In this document: positions 15,983-24,046 of the stretch, in pieces
Layout: each line of letters begins with the position of its first letter
How positions within the stretch are numbered: the stretch's first letter is position 1
DNA from: a virus
Strand: one strand, 5' to 3'
Virus record (IMG/VR): IMGVR_UViG_3300034104_005002
Span: 97,055-161,054 of that record
Length of the DNA stretch: 64,000 bases
The notes under the pieces: generated by a model
Databases searched by the model: none
Told to the model about the DNA's origin: nothing
The model's input: the letters and a program-made list of their open reading frames with translations, nothing else
Translations under genes and position numbers: made by a program

Positions 15983-16491
15983 CCCTCCAGCATAATAGAT
16001 TCAAGAGTTCCATCCTCATAAATGGATTCTGCAATGTTTGCCTCAATATCGTCAGATTCCCGGTATTTGTCTACATAGGCTGCAAGAACAGCACCAATCT
16101 GGTTATGATCCCAGGTGGAAATTCGACCCCATTCTGAAATGCGATTGGGATAATGAGAAATAAATCCACTACGAGAAGTGAACATTTGCCTTACCTTGTT
16201 ATTCAATGTGGTGCCTCTTACGGCACACAAAATCTTGGCAAAATCAGAACGGCTGATCTCTGCAAAGATTCGATCATTCATAAAATTATATTCTTTGGGT
16301 GAAATTAGTTCTTCATATTCAATAGAAACATCCATCCACTCGGCTAGTTTTTTGACATATTCTTTTGCATATTCCTCAAATACATTTCTCCAATCACTTA
16401 CTTCGGCCTCTCGCATTTCAAGAACATCATCCATGTAGGAATTATGAATAGATCCATAAAAACCAGAGAAAGGAATCAGAGAAGAAAACAT
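15979..16491 (-). CDS. hypothetical helical protein, 170 aa
   Basis: Starts MFSSLIPFSGFYGSIHNSYM; mostly helical and acidic. A 'HYPNRISEWGRISTWDHNQI' stretch suggests a binding surface. Promoter TACAAT-AATCACAGTTCA lies just upstream. No family recognised. Confidence 0.65.
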   Translation of the reverse strand: MFSSLIPFSGFYGSIHNSYMDDVLEMREAEVSDWRNVFEEYAKEYVKKLAEWMDVSIEYEELISPKEYNFMNDRIFAEISRSDFAKILCAVRGTTLNNKVRQMFTSRSGFISHYPNRISEWGRISTWDHNQIGAVLAAYVDKYRESDDIEANIAESIYEDGTLESIMLEG

Positions 16492-16557
16492 GGTGTTTTT
16501 TTGAACTGTGATTATTGTAAGGCTAGAATGGTCTGGTGGTGGTGGGTCTTGTGCCAG

Positions 16558-16860
16558 TTATTCAGGTGTCACAGGATCGGTGACATACTTATTTCCATTC
16601 AAAAATTCAATCAACTTTTGTTTCCATACATCATAACCATTTGAAAAAAGATGTTCTTCAGGATTCAAAACAACACCTAGGCCATAAAGAAGATCATCAA
16701 TAAAAGTAAAATCATTATAATTTTCATAACCATACTGATTAGGATAAGTCTCCATGTATTGTTGAAGATACTTCACCATAAGAACCATCCTCTTTTTCCT
16801 ATATTCTGGATCTTTTTTATCCAGAGCAATTAGTTGATCGACAATTTCGTAAGTTTTCAT
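16558..16860 (-). CDS. hypothetical helical protein, 100 aa
   Basis: MKTYEIVDQLIALDKKDPEY onward; an all-helical, Tyr-rich protein. Ends VTDPVTPE, with the stop inside the GTGCCAGTT hairpin arm. Confidence 0.6.
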   Translation of the reverse strand: MKTYEIVDQLIALDKKDPEYRKKRMVLMVKYLQQYMETYPNQYGYENYNDFTFIDDLLYGLGVVLNPEEHLFSNGYDVWKQKLIEFLNGNKYVTDPVTPE

Positions 16861-16926
16861 GGAAGATTAGTAACTGAGATCAGTATAGAGTAAAAATGGT
16901 TAGATGGAATGGGTGGTTGTGCCAGT

Positions 16927-17304
16927 TTATGAGGTGCCTACTTTTGATTCTTCAAGATATTCTTTTGCACATTGTATAATAAATTCCTCTAAAAAGATGG
17001 ACATCAAAACCACAATACCAAGAAGAATGTGCCCTTGATAAACAAGTACCCCGATGATTGTAAAGTAAAAAAATAATTCTACTGTGGGAAAGTAATACCT
17101 GTTCAATTTGCTTGTAGTGTAATAAATTGAACAGGCTTTTTTGCTAGTTGCAACAATTAGACCAAAAACAAAGCCAACCCAGATAATAAATCTTAAGACA
17201 TTCAAAAATCCTGTATTATCTTGAAAAGTACCTTCATAAGTAAGAGCCGACATCGTGACTGGATTAAGTATGATGTACTTTATGGTGTTGAGAAGTTTTT
17301 TCAT
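16927..17304 (-). CDS. membrane protein, 125 aa, two or three TM helices
   Basis: Hydrophobic segments are near residues 35-55 (FIIWVGFVFGLIVAT), 75-95 (VELFFYFTIIGVLVY) and 95-112 (ILLGIVVLMSIFLEEF). Small phage membrane protein of unknown role; shares an ATGA overlap with the upstream gene. Confidence 0.6.
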   Translation of the reverse strand: MKKLLNTIKYIILNPVTMSALTYEGTFQDNTGFLNVLRFIIWVGFVFGLIVATSKKACSIYYTTSKLNRYYFPTVELFFYFTIIGVLVYQGHILLGIVVLMSIFLEEFIIQCAKEYLEESKVGTS

Positions 17305-17417
17305 TTTTCGGTGGTGGGAACGTCAATAATAATGATCTCTTGATTGTTATTCAGGTATTCAATTTGAACAACTTTTGGAGTGATCTGGACTTTGCCGATA
17401 ATCAGTGAGCGGTTCAT
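17301..17417 (-). CDS. small beta protein, 38 aa
   Basis: MNRSLIIGKVQITPKVVQIE onward; one beta hairpin. It starts after the TTATACT-GACTTCAGTTCAA promoter and couples by ATGA to the membrane protein gene. Confidence 0.5.
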   Translation of the reverse strand: MNRSLIIGKVQITPKVVQIEYLNNNQEIIIIDVPTTEK

Positions 17418-17484
17418 GGTTGTTTGATTGAACTGAAGTCAGTATAAAAGAAAATTGGGGCCAATGGTCGGCCCCTTGTGCCGC

Positions 17485-17763
17485 TTATTCAGGTGTCACA
17501 CCTAATTTATCATAAGTATCAAAACTACAATAATCTCCCTCTAATTCTTCTGGTCTAGCAACATCTAGAAACATTTGATAGGTATAAAAATCAAATGTCG
17601 ATGATGGGGCAACAAAATTATAAAAAGGATCTCCATCCCTGTATGCTAAATCCGGTAAATTCCAATTAGCCCCAAAATATTTACAACCACTACACCTAGA
17701 TTCGCCATAAATTTCCTGACTTTCACAGGTAATACATCCACCATGAAAAATAGTCATTTTCAC
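17485..17763 (-). CDS. Cys-rich putative zinc protein, 92 aa
   Basis: Cys pattern CITCES and SRCSGCKYF near residues 11-27 could bind zinc. Overlaps the upstream DUF7227-like gene by 4 bases (ATGA), so the two probably act together. Confidence 0.6.
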   Translation of the reverse strand: MKMTIFHGGCITCESQEIYGESRCSGCKYFGANWNLPDLAYRDGDPFYNFVAPSSTFDFYTYQMFLDVARPEELEGDYCSFDTYDKLGVTPE

Positions 17764-18431
17764 CCAACAATCTCATTAACTGTTTTCTTGGCAGGAGAAT
17801 GAGCCGGGAATGCAATAATAAAATCCCGATCAACATTTGCACAAAGACCACACGTAGCGCAATTCACATTATCATGAATAGTGGCTGGGCAGGTAATAAC
17901 TTTTCTGCCAGATTCTGTTTGATAAAACCTCTCGGTCTTATCAGAAGGAACAACCGCAACTGCCGGAATTCCATATTCAGACATTACCTTGTCTGCAACT
18001 TCTACTGATTCAGTAGAAGCATTGATTGCAAAACCCCTGGCATTAGCGTTCTCAATGCAGATGCGATTGTGCTCATTAAGAATATGGTGAGTATAGGTGT
18101 AGCCCCTTTTATTTGTATTGGCCGTGATCAACTTTTTGAGTTTGATGTAATCAATGTTTCCGTCATTATGAGGCAGGTCCCCGGATTGATTATGACGCCA
18201 CAATTGATTTTTAGGGAGCCTCGCAATTTGTTTTACAAAATCGTCCCAATCGGTTCCCCTTTCTTTGTTAGAAACCTTGCGCCAATGGATCGCAACCGGG
18301 CCATACTTTGCATAACAACCTTTATCATAAAAAGGACAGGTTGTGGGGCAAGTAGAACGCTCAGAAGTAGAAACCGGAATGTTTCCGGTCTTGCCATTTT
18401 TAGATGCAATTGTAAGAGCAACCTGGGTCAT
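17760..18431 (-). CDS. DUF7227-like (phage GP88-type) cysteine protein
   Basis: The start MTQVALTIASKNGKTGNIPV (18431) is chosen; an in-frame Met 8 codons earlier lies in the AAGGGA...CCCC leader. CPTTCPFYDKGCYA with a later CATCGLCA gives the Cys clusters of the phage 'gp88' family, found widely next to metabolic phage genes; the fold is TIM-barrel-like and recalls radical-SAM proteins, but no function is established. HNQSGDLPH is the conserved 'GDi' segment. Length 223 agrees with the family as I know it. Confidence 0.7.
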   Translation of the reverse strand: MTQVALTIASKNGKTGNIPVSTSERSTCPTTCPFYDKGCYAKYGPVAIHWRKVSNKERGTDWDDFVKQIARLPKNQLWRHNQSGDLPHNDGNIDYIKLKKLITANTNKRGYTYTHHILNEHNRICIENANARGFAINASTESVEVADKVMSEYGIPAVAVVPSDKTERFYQTESGRKVITCPATIHDNVNCATCGLCANVDRDFIIAFPAHSPAKKTVNEIVG

Positions 18432-18514
18432 GGGGTAAAAATCCCTTAACGACAAATGTAGAATACAGCAGGATTAGTGGGTCTGGTCGGGTGCTTGTGC
18501 CAGTTAGTCAGGTG

Positions 18515-18741
18515 TCATACCCATGTAACAAAAATGCTTCTAGTGTATTTGTTATAATTCCACAATTTAAACCCTTCATCATTTAAATAGGCAATAATAA
18601 TATCAACCTCTTCTTGTTCGATATTGTCTATTTCACAAGAAATAAGACCACCTTCTGCGGCAAGTCTAAGAGATTTTTGACCTTTTCTATGGTTAAATTG
18701 TCTTGAAAAGAAAGTTGTAGCAGATCGTAAGAAAGTGTCAT
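18515..18741 (-). pseudogene. frameshifted small gene, about 75 codons
   Basis: ATG 18741 opens MTLSYDLLQLSFQDNLTIEK and stops at 18628. A second frame continues KSLRLAAEGGLISCEIDNIE and EGFKLWNYNKYTRSIFV to 18515. The join is near an AAAA run (about 18690), so the gene appears broken by one base. Confidence 0.5.
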
Positions 18742-18819
18742 AATTTCAATTAGTTATAAAAGGTAGAAATTACTTTAAGTTGTTCTTTAGTAACCTGAAA
18801 ATTGTAGGTTTTGGTCATT

Positions 18820-19119
18820 TCAGTTGTCTTCTTGATTGCGGAATACTTCTACAAACTCTTCTGCTGCCGCAAAGGACATTTCAGCAAACATTCGATAGGT
18901 GGTTCTATTTTCCACAAGTTCACCATAAGTATCATCGTGGTGAAGGAGGTCGTGATACTCTTTAACCATTTGTTGATAGATTTGTTGACCCAAATCAACT
19001 AGAACATCACCAACTTTGGCGGTTTCGATGGTTGATGTCCCTTTGTAGTTATACGGTTGTTGTTTGAGATCAAATTCCAGTTCTTGAATTTTGGTTTGGA
19101 GTTGTGTTTTGGTGGTCAT
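18820..19119 (-). CDS. chimeric protein: Lcl-type head fused to an unrelated tail
   Basis: Residues 1-45 (MTTKTQLQTKIQELEFDL ... TAKVGDVL) match the head of the Lcl-like protein at 39811-40281. The remainder (QQIYQQMVKEY ... FVEVFRNQEDN) matches the protein at 49085-49273 (EEFAKVFSDQED). The fusion point is near the GDVL segment. Start is set by the AAGGGATTTTTACCCC leader. Function unknown. Confidence 0.65.
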   Translation of the reverse strand: MTTKTQLQTKIQELEFDLKQQPYNYKGTSTIETAKVGDVLVDLGQQIYQQMVKEYHDLLHHDDTYGELVENRTTYRMFAEMSFAAAEEFVEVFRNQEDN

Positions 19120-19202
19120 GGGGTAAAAATCCCTTGTCAACAAAGATAGTATAAAAGAGAATTGGTGGGTCTGGTCGGGTGCTTGTGCCAGTTAGTCAGG
19201 TG

Positions 19203-19526
19203 TCACGGCTCCAGCAATTCTCTTTGTTCTGGAGTGAGAGATTCTAAGAATTCTTTACGTTTTTTGGCCTTGGATTCTCTGGCTAATTGTTTTTCAATTT
19301 CTTTGTCAAAGTAATCTACCATATCATCATAGGTATAATCGCCAGCATCCCAGTCTGAAGTATTATCGTTTTTTATGAAAACCATTTTGTAATAATAATC
19401 TTTATTACCCTGCCAATCATAATAGAGATTTATTTTATAACCTTCATCATTTTGAACAAAATCAGTACTAATTCCCAATTTTTCGGCCTTCGTTAGAAAA
19501 TTTAGGATTTGTGTTGCAGTAATCAT
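19203..19526 (-). CDS. hypothetical protein, 107 aa
   Basis: MITATQILNFLTKAEKLGIS followed by beta strands (YKINLYYDWQGNKDYYYKM) and a basic coiled C-terminus ending TPEQRELLEP. No family recognised. Confidence 0.6.
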   Translation of the reverse strand: MITATQILNFLTKAEKLGISTDFVQNDEGYKINLYYDWQGNKDYYYKMVFIKNDNTSDWDAGDYTYDDMVDYFDKEIEKQLARESKAKKRKEFLESLTPEQRELLEP

Positions 19527-19544
19527 TTTAAGTTGGGGATAAGT

Positions 19545-19733
19545 TTAAGATGCAATAGACCAATTCAAATCATTTGTCAGATTAACCCAAAAAAAGTATG
19601 AACCATTTGATGATCTTAAAAAGATCCTATTGTCTTTGTGCTGTTCCACAATGCAAATAGGATCTCGATTCATCATATTGGCCAGGCGATTCTTGGCCTT
19701 TTTAGATTTTGCGATTACAGTAACAGTTTCCAT
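19545..19733 (-). CDS. small basic protein, 62 aa
   Basis: METVTVIAKSKKAKNRLANM onward; helix rich in Lys/Arg then beta strands. No family recognised. Confidence 0.55.
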   Translation of the reverse strand: METVTVIAKSKKAKNRLANMMNRDPICIVEQHKDNRIFLRSSNGSYFFWVNLTNDLNWSIAS

Positions 19734-19825
19734 CAGTTTGTGGCAAGAATCAGGTTTGCGACTCTATTTTCTCCAGAAAATTCTTAGAGTTTATCATGAA
19801 AATCCCAAGTATCAAGTATCAAAAT

Positions 19826-19987
19826 TCAAGGTTTAATAAGTAACACACCGGAAGGAACGCCCACAGAACGCGAGCGCCTTGATACTACCACCGCTAAAGA
19901 TCTGGCAGCAAGCATCTGTTGTTTGAACTCTTGAAGCTCGGATTCCAGTTCTTGAATTTTGGTTTGGAGTTGTGTTTTGGTGGCCAT
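19826..19987 (-). pseudogene. internally deleted copy of the Lcl-like gene
   Basis: The head (MATKTQLQTKIQELESEL) is joined directly to DNA closely matching the 3' end of 39811-40281 but in a different frame. In the original frame the last codons still spell GGSIK ... RSFRCVTY. About 300 bases are missing, leaving a 53-codon frame with a meaningless tail. Confidence 0.65.
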
Positions 19988-20071
19988 GGCTAAAAATGTT
20001 TAACTGAGATCAGTATAAGGCGTAAATGGTGGTCTGGTGGTGAATTAGTGGACAGTTATGAAAGTGTCTAC

Positions 20072-20446
20072 TTAAGAAAGAAGATTTTTAATTTCCAGAA
20101 TGAACCACACTTTCGGGGCATTATGAATTAGAATTAGATCATGAATTTTAGAGCCTAGTCCGCCAACACTAAAAATTAAAAAAATTATAGGAAACGTAAT
20201 AAATATAAGAATTTCACTATTATGCTCTCTTTTTGCTAGTTGAACAATGAATCCAATACTCACCAATAGTCCAATAATAAAAACAACTAACCCAATCGCA
20301 TAAAAAGTGTTAATCCATAGACCATAAGAAATATATTGTTGGGCAATGTCTGGAAGTTGAGCAAAAGAAAAGTCTTTAACTTCTCCCACCGAAGTCATAA
20401 TCTCGGCAAGAATTTGAGAAACTTGAGCCTGAAGTTGGTCGTTCAT
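20072..20446 (-). CDS. membrane protein, 124 aa
   Basis: An amphipathic N-terminal 40 residues precede two hydrophobic segments (TFYAIGLVVFIIGLLVSI and ILIFITFPIIFLIFSV). Unknown small phage membrane protein. Confidence 0.6.
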   Translation of the reverse strand: MNDQLQAQVSQILAEIMTSVGEVKDFSFAQLPDIAQQYISYGLWINTFYAIGLVVFIIGLLVSIGFIVQLAKREHNSEILIFITFPIIFLIFSVGGLGSKIHDLILIHNAPKVWFILEIKNLLS

Positions 20447-20493
20447 AATTTAATTAGAAAAAGGTTGGTTGTTGTGTTAGTTCTTTAATTACC

Positions 20494-20757
20494 TTAACAA
20501 TCACATTTGTCAAGAACCCGTTCAATTTGCCTTTTCAAAATTGATTTTCCGCAAACAATACCCATTGATTTTCTGCAAACAATACCCTCATTATAGATCA
20601 AGCAAAAAAGAGTCTTAAACGCATCAGAAGTTAGTAATTCATCTGAAAAATGTTCACCTGATTTCAAAACAAAAATCACGTCTCCAGATGGTATATCAAT
20701 GAACTCAACAAAACCATATGCTGAAATAACTTTAAGATTGTCAAAAGTTAGTTCCAT
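20494..20757 (-). CDS. hypothetical protein with 24-bp tandem duplication, 87 aa
   Basis: MELTFDNLKVISAYGFVEFI onward, beta-rich. Bases 20540-20563 and 20564-20587 are a tandem duplication with one mismatch, giving the repeated peptide GIVCRKSM / GIVCGKSI. Start chosen at the Met preceding the beta core. Confidence 0.6.
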   Translation of the reverse strand: MELTFDNLKVISAYGFVEFIDIPSGDVIFVLKSGEHFSDELLTSDAFKTLFCLIYNEGIVCRKSMGIVCGKSILKRQIERVLDKCDC

Positions 20758-20921
20758 AAAAAGTGATTCCTCAATCAACAAAGATAATTTAGCATGAAGT
20801 CTAAAATGAGTCAATAGTCCTTATGACGATTTTGTTATTGTCACATGGTCGCTTGACTTTTATTCTGACTTCCAGTAGAGTTGGTTTGTTCCGAAGATGC
20901 GGGAGCTATATTCTATATTAA

Positions 20922-21350
20922 TTACTTTTTATTAATAATTTTATTGTATTCTTCAAGTGTAACATGTCCTTTAACAATAGGAAAATTACTACTGATTATC
21001 GCTTTTTTATTGTCGTCTCTTTCGACTGGTTCAAGTAGAATATGTCCAGGTATCCAATAAGGCCATTGGATTCTGTTATTATATGCTGTTCTAGATAATT
21101 TAGTATACTCCAACTTAGTACATTTTTGGGGTGAATGAATATACTGATTATCTCCAACCTTTTTATATGGCTGGGTAAAATGAATAATTTCAACATTAAG
21201 TGGTTCAGTATATTGTTCCAAAGAAATTTTAAACAGCTGACCAGTCCTATCCCATTTAGTCATAGACGGTATACGATACACCCAAATCTTTCCATTTTTA
21301 TCAGTATCTTTTTCTGTTGGCCATTTTTCGTCAATAGAAATGAGTTTCAT
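20922..21350 (-). CDS. hypothetical protein, 142 aa
   Basis: MKLISIDEKWPTEKDTDKNG onward; mainly beta, with many Tyr, Trp and Pro. Ends YNKIINKK. The leader CTTTATTATG without a Shine-Dalgarno site is shared with many genes here. Confidence 0.6.
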   Translation of the reverse strand: MKLISIDEKWPTEKDTDKNGKIWVYRIPSMTKWDRTGQLFKISLEQYTEPLNVEIIHFTQPYKKVGDNQYIHSPQKCTKLEYTKLSRTAYNNRIQWPYWIPGHILLEPVERDDNKKAIISSNFPIVKGHVTLEEYNKIINKK

Positions 21351-21445
21351 AATAAAGAATAGTGAGTGGTTAGTGTGGATTTTAAACAATTGACCCTAGG
21401 ACTTGACAGGATCCATAATCAGTGATACAATACTGACCTCCTCGA

Positions 21446-21571
21446 TCAAATCACCCTAAACTTTCTTTTAAGGTGATTTAACGCTTGTTTTCTTGCTTTT
21501 ATCTTGTTTTTAGAAATTCCCCGAGTTTTCTTTTTCTTCTCGGAGTTGTGTTGCCAATTGGGAGTGTTCAT
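21446..21571 (-). CDS. small highly basic protein, 41 aa
   Basis: MNTPNWQHNSEKKKKTRGIS onward with 14 Lys/Arg in the next 25 residues; probably binds nucleic acid. An ATCACC / GGTGAT inverted repeat overlaps the end of the coding sequence. Confidence 0.55.
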   Translation of the reverse strand: MNTPNWQHNSEKKKKTRGISKNKIKARKQALNHLKRKFRVI

Positions 21572-21581
21572 GACTTTTTAA

Positions 21582-21890
21582 CTATTTAACAAGAAGAAAG
21601 TTATTCATTCCGTATGTAAATACTTTATTTCTATTATTTTTAAAAGTTAAAACAATATCATAAAGATCATCTAGATCTTCATCATCAAGATCCTCATGAA
21701 ACCACCCATAAATGTACATTTTTAGTTCATTATTATCTTCAAACAAAATATCCCTGATTTCATCAACTTCCCAAAATATAGAAATACCATACTCATCTAG
21801 CCTATGAGAAAGACTATTCATAAAACCCAAATTGCCCAGTTTTTCCACGGCTCCAATGAGCCAAATAGTTTTCTGTTCCTGAGTGGCCAT
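21582..21890 (-). CDS. hypothetical acidic protein, 102 aa
   Basis: MATQEQKTIWLIGAVEKLGN onward; helices flanking a very acidic stretch (HEDLDDEDLDDLYDIV). Function unknown. Confidence 0.6.
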   Translation of the reverse strand: MATQEQKTIWLIGAVEKLGNLGFMNSLSHRLDEYGISIFWEVDEIRDILFEDNNELKMYIYGWFHEDLDDEDLDDLYDIVLTFKNNRNKVFTYGMNNFLLVK

Positions 21891-21961
21891 GACGAAAATT
21901 GTTTAACTGGAATCAGTTTAAACGACAGTGATGGGTTGGGTGATTAGTGGTGGACAGTTCC

Positions 21962-22144
21962 TCAACCGACCCAGGTGATAATTCCCCTTTTCATCCACCC
22001 CTTTTTTGTGATTTTACAATCAGGAGTTTCAGGATCTCGATACCATCCATAAACGCCCTTTTCAATAAAACTTTGCCTCAATTCTCTAGAGAGTTGTTCT
22101 TGCTCAATTTCCTTAATCGCGGCCTTAATTTCTTTTTTATCCAT
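21962..22144 (-). CDS. small protein with KKGWMKRG tail, 60 aa
   Basis: MDKKEIKAAIKEIEQEQLSR helix followed by PDCKITKKGWMKRGIITWVG. The C-terminal pattern resembles the end of the next upstream gene product (KEGQKGWIKNGKFTVGDW), so the two share a small C-terminal unit. Confidence 0.55.
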   Translation of the reverse strand: MDKKEIKAAIKEIEQEQLSRELRQSFIEKGVYGWYRDPETPDCKITKKGWMKRGIITWVG

Positions 22145-22210
22145 TGTTTTGTGATGAATTTCAACGATTATAAACAAAAAATGCCCCGTTGAAGGACATG
22201 AGTGGACAGT

Positions 22211-22579
22211 TTACCAATCGCCTACTGTAAATTTACCATTTTTAATCCATCCTTTTTGGCCTTCTTTATTGGTTGCTCTAATTCCTCTCCCTCTGGTTCT
22301 TTCTTTATACAGTTCGTCTGATGTTTTTTGTCTCCCGGCTTCTTTTTTTTCTTGTTCTTTCTTTCTTTGTTTTTGTAACCTTTCTTGATAGTCTGAATCA
22401 CCATAAGACTTGCTCATTCCAAGTTTTGGAGTTACGGCCTCAAGAAATTGTTTGTAGGTCTTCTTTGTATTTTGCCTCAGGTCCTCAACTTCCTTGCGGT
22501 TAAGGTCTAGGGTGCGGTCACCGGCCTCGGATCCGGCTTTTTTGATTGTTTTAATTATTTCTTGGGATCTTTGGGTCAT
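22211..22579 (-). CDS. basic helical protein, 122 aa
   Basis: Very rich in Lys, Arg and Glu (YQERLQKQRKKEQEKKEAGR), helical, with the GWIKNG tail shared with 21962-22144. ATGA overlap with the 109-residue gene upstream. Confidence 0.6.
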   Translation of the reverse strand: MTQRSQEIIKTIKKAGSEAGDRTLDLNRKEVEDLRQNTKKTYKQFLEAVTPKLGMSKSYGDSDYQERLQKQRKKEQEKKEAGRQKTSDELYKERTRGRGIRATNKEGQKGWIKNGKFTVGDW

Positions 22580-22905
22580 TTTACTTCAAATGTCTGTCTG
22601 GTTACTTTTCTTTTTGTGGTTGGTTTGGAATTATCACCTAAAGTTACTCTAGGGGTGGATTGTCTATTTCCAGTGGAAGTAATTCCACGTTTACCTTCAT
22701 AAGGACCGCCTGGGCCATATAATCTCTGTTGAATTGTTTTAAGTGCTTCTTGATCTTTTTTGGGTAATGGTTGGCCCTGTGTATAGGAAAGTTTTTCGTC
22801 GATTGTGTCTAACCATTCGTCACTCATTGCCTCATAAATATGAATTGCGCTTTTTACATCAGATGCGAAACCTTCTTGCATCAAAAATAGAATAACTTCT
22901 TCCAT
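22576..22905 (-). CDS. small phage protein with 'EGFASD..SA..I...MSDEW' domain
   Basis: The first 45 residues (MEEVILFLMQEGFASDVKSA ... MSDEWLDTI) match a short helical domain I associate with small proteins of T4-like cyanophages; the Gly/Pro-rich middle (LYGPGGPYEGKRG) is also typical. The role is unknown, possibly virion-associated. A TCTAAATAGT late-promoter-like site lies about 20-30 bases upstream. Confidence 0.6.
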   Translation of the reverse strand: MEEVILFLMQEGFASDVKSAIHIYEAMSDEWLDTIDEKLSYTQGQPLPKKDQEALKTIQQRLYGPGGPYEGKRGITSTGNRQSTPRVTLGDNSKPTTKRKVTRQTFEVK

Positions 22906-22924
22906 TAGATTGTAAGTATTTTCT

Positions 22925-22934
22925 ACTATTTAGA
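22925..22934 (-). promoter_or_regulatory. late-promoter-like TCTAAATAGT
   Basis: Minus-strand TCTAAATAGT located 20-29 bases before the ATG at 22905. Confidence 0.4.
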
Positions 22935-22942
22935 CAAAAAAA

Positions 22943-22960
22943 GAGGCCCTATGGGGCCTC
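22943..22960 (-). terminator. intrinsic terminator
   Basis: GAGGCCC-CATA-GGGCCTC followed by seven T on the minus strand; closes the transcript of the PRTRC-like region's downstream genes. Confidence 0.9.
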
Positions 22961-23012
22961 AGAGTTTCAAACAAGAATTAATTGGCCCTTTACATTCATG
23001 GGCCGGAATATC

Positions 23013-23075
23013 TCAATCACCCATAATTCCAATAAGATCAAGAGAAACAATGATTGCGATTTTAATGTAAAGCAT
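23013..23075 (-). CDS. tiny hydrophobic peptide, 20 aa
   Basis: MLYIKIAIIVSLDLIGIMGD, overlapping the upstream stop (TAATG). It would be a single membrane segment; its reality is uncertain. Confidence 0.3.
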   Translation of the reverse strand: MLYIKIAIIVSLDLIGIMGD

Positions 23076-23311
23076 TAATCTGAAAAAGAAGAAAGCGGTG
23101 TAATTTGGCCAAATGGATTTCGTAAAAACTCTTTAATATCCAATTCTACACCATCAAGATTTGTGATCTTAATTTCTTCTATTTCTGCCCCATCTTGTGG
23201 CCGATAGTTATGAGTCAACTGCCAATAAAGATCAGAAATACCTAATGGGTCTCCAAGAACAGTCACATATTTAAATGGGTCATTTTTTCTGCTGTAAGAG
23301 AGTTTTAGCAT
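23075..23311 (-). CDS. small protein with GDPLG and DGVELDI, 78 aa
   Basis: FKYVTVLGDPLGISDLYWQL then ITNLDGVELDIKEF. Shares these segments with 14547-14960. Start at 23311. Function unknown. Confidence 0.6.
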   Translation of the reverse strand: MLKLSYSRKNDPFKYVTVLGDPLGISDLYWQLTHNYRPQDGAEIEEIKITNLDGVELDIKEFLRNPFGQITPLSSFSD

Positions 23312-23329
23312 TAATCTGTTGATTTATGA

Positions 23330-23608
23330 TCAGAAGTTAAAGGTGTTTCCGTTTGAGGTGATAGAAATTACACGATTGACATCAAAAGACCGCCAGGCTT
23401 TTTCACCTTGATCTTTTGCAATCTTAAAATCCCTCACGCGAATAATGTCAGGGTTGGTGGAATTAGTGCCGGTTCCTACAATTTCTTGGCGATCACGCGG
23501 GTTAAATTGGATCTTGCGGGATTCGCCGTTCTTTTTTACAAATTCTACAGAGATGATAGTGGAACCAGATTCCTTAAGAAATTCACGGATAGTTTCTGCG
23601 CGGTTCAT
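23330..23608 (-). CDS. SH3-type beta-barrel phage protein, 92 aa
   Basis: After a helix (MNRAETIREFLKESG) come strands IISVEFVKKNGESRKIQF, a RDRQEIVG linker and EKAWRSFDVNRVISI. This is the layout of the small SH3-barrel-fold proteins (related in shape to WYL-type domains) common in large phages; their role is unknown. It lies directly downstream of the PRTRC-like cassette. Confidence 0.65.
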   Translation of the reverse strand: MNRAETIREFLKESGSTIISVEFVKKNGESRKIQFNPRDRQEIVGTGTNSTNPDIIRVRDFKIAKDQGEKAWRSFDVNRVISITSNGNTFNF

Positions 23609-23707
23609 AATGAATAAAAGTTTGTTGGTGAATTCAGGGCTTTCCCCCTGATGAACCTATTATGCCAAGGGAAAGGGGGGCATGGAAGCCCCCAGTGGCC
23701 AGTTTGT

Positions 23708-24040
23708 TTATCGGCCCATCGCAGACCGAATCTTCATTTCAATCCGTTCATCGAGTTTGGCCAGGATATAGTTCTCAAGCTGAGAATCCAGACTATTTTT
23801 GATGTCAGTTGAAACCATTTCAGTCATTGCCGGAATCTGATAGCGTTTTAGATAATTAGTCATTCTCTTTGAGAATGGGTCAGACTTAAAGTATTCCTCG
23901 ACTGCATTATTCATCGAGGTTGTATCTGGTTTGGCGGTCTGAATTTCTTCATAAAGATAACGAAGAGCATTCAACAGATTAGAAAATTCGACCAGTTGAT
24001 CGTTCACGTTCACTAGAGCCGGGACAGTGGTTGTTTCCAT
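23708..24040 (-). CDS. helical protein encoded with the E1-like gene, 110 aa
   Basis: METTTVPALVNVNDQLVEFS onward, predicted all helical with an acidic/basic C-terminus ending KIRSAMGR. It follows the E1-like gene by 6 bases, so it belongs to the same transcript. It could be an accessory or a target of the modification system; no family recognised. Confidence 0.6.
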   Translation of the reverse strand: METTTVPALVNVNDQLVEFSNLLNALRYLYEEIQTAKPDTTSMNNAVEEYFKSDPFSKRMTNYLKRYQIPAMTEMVSTDIKNSLDSQLENYILAKLDERIEMKIRSAMGR

Positions 24041-24046
24041 AATAAA

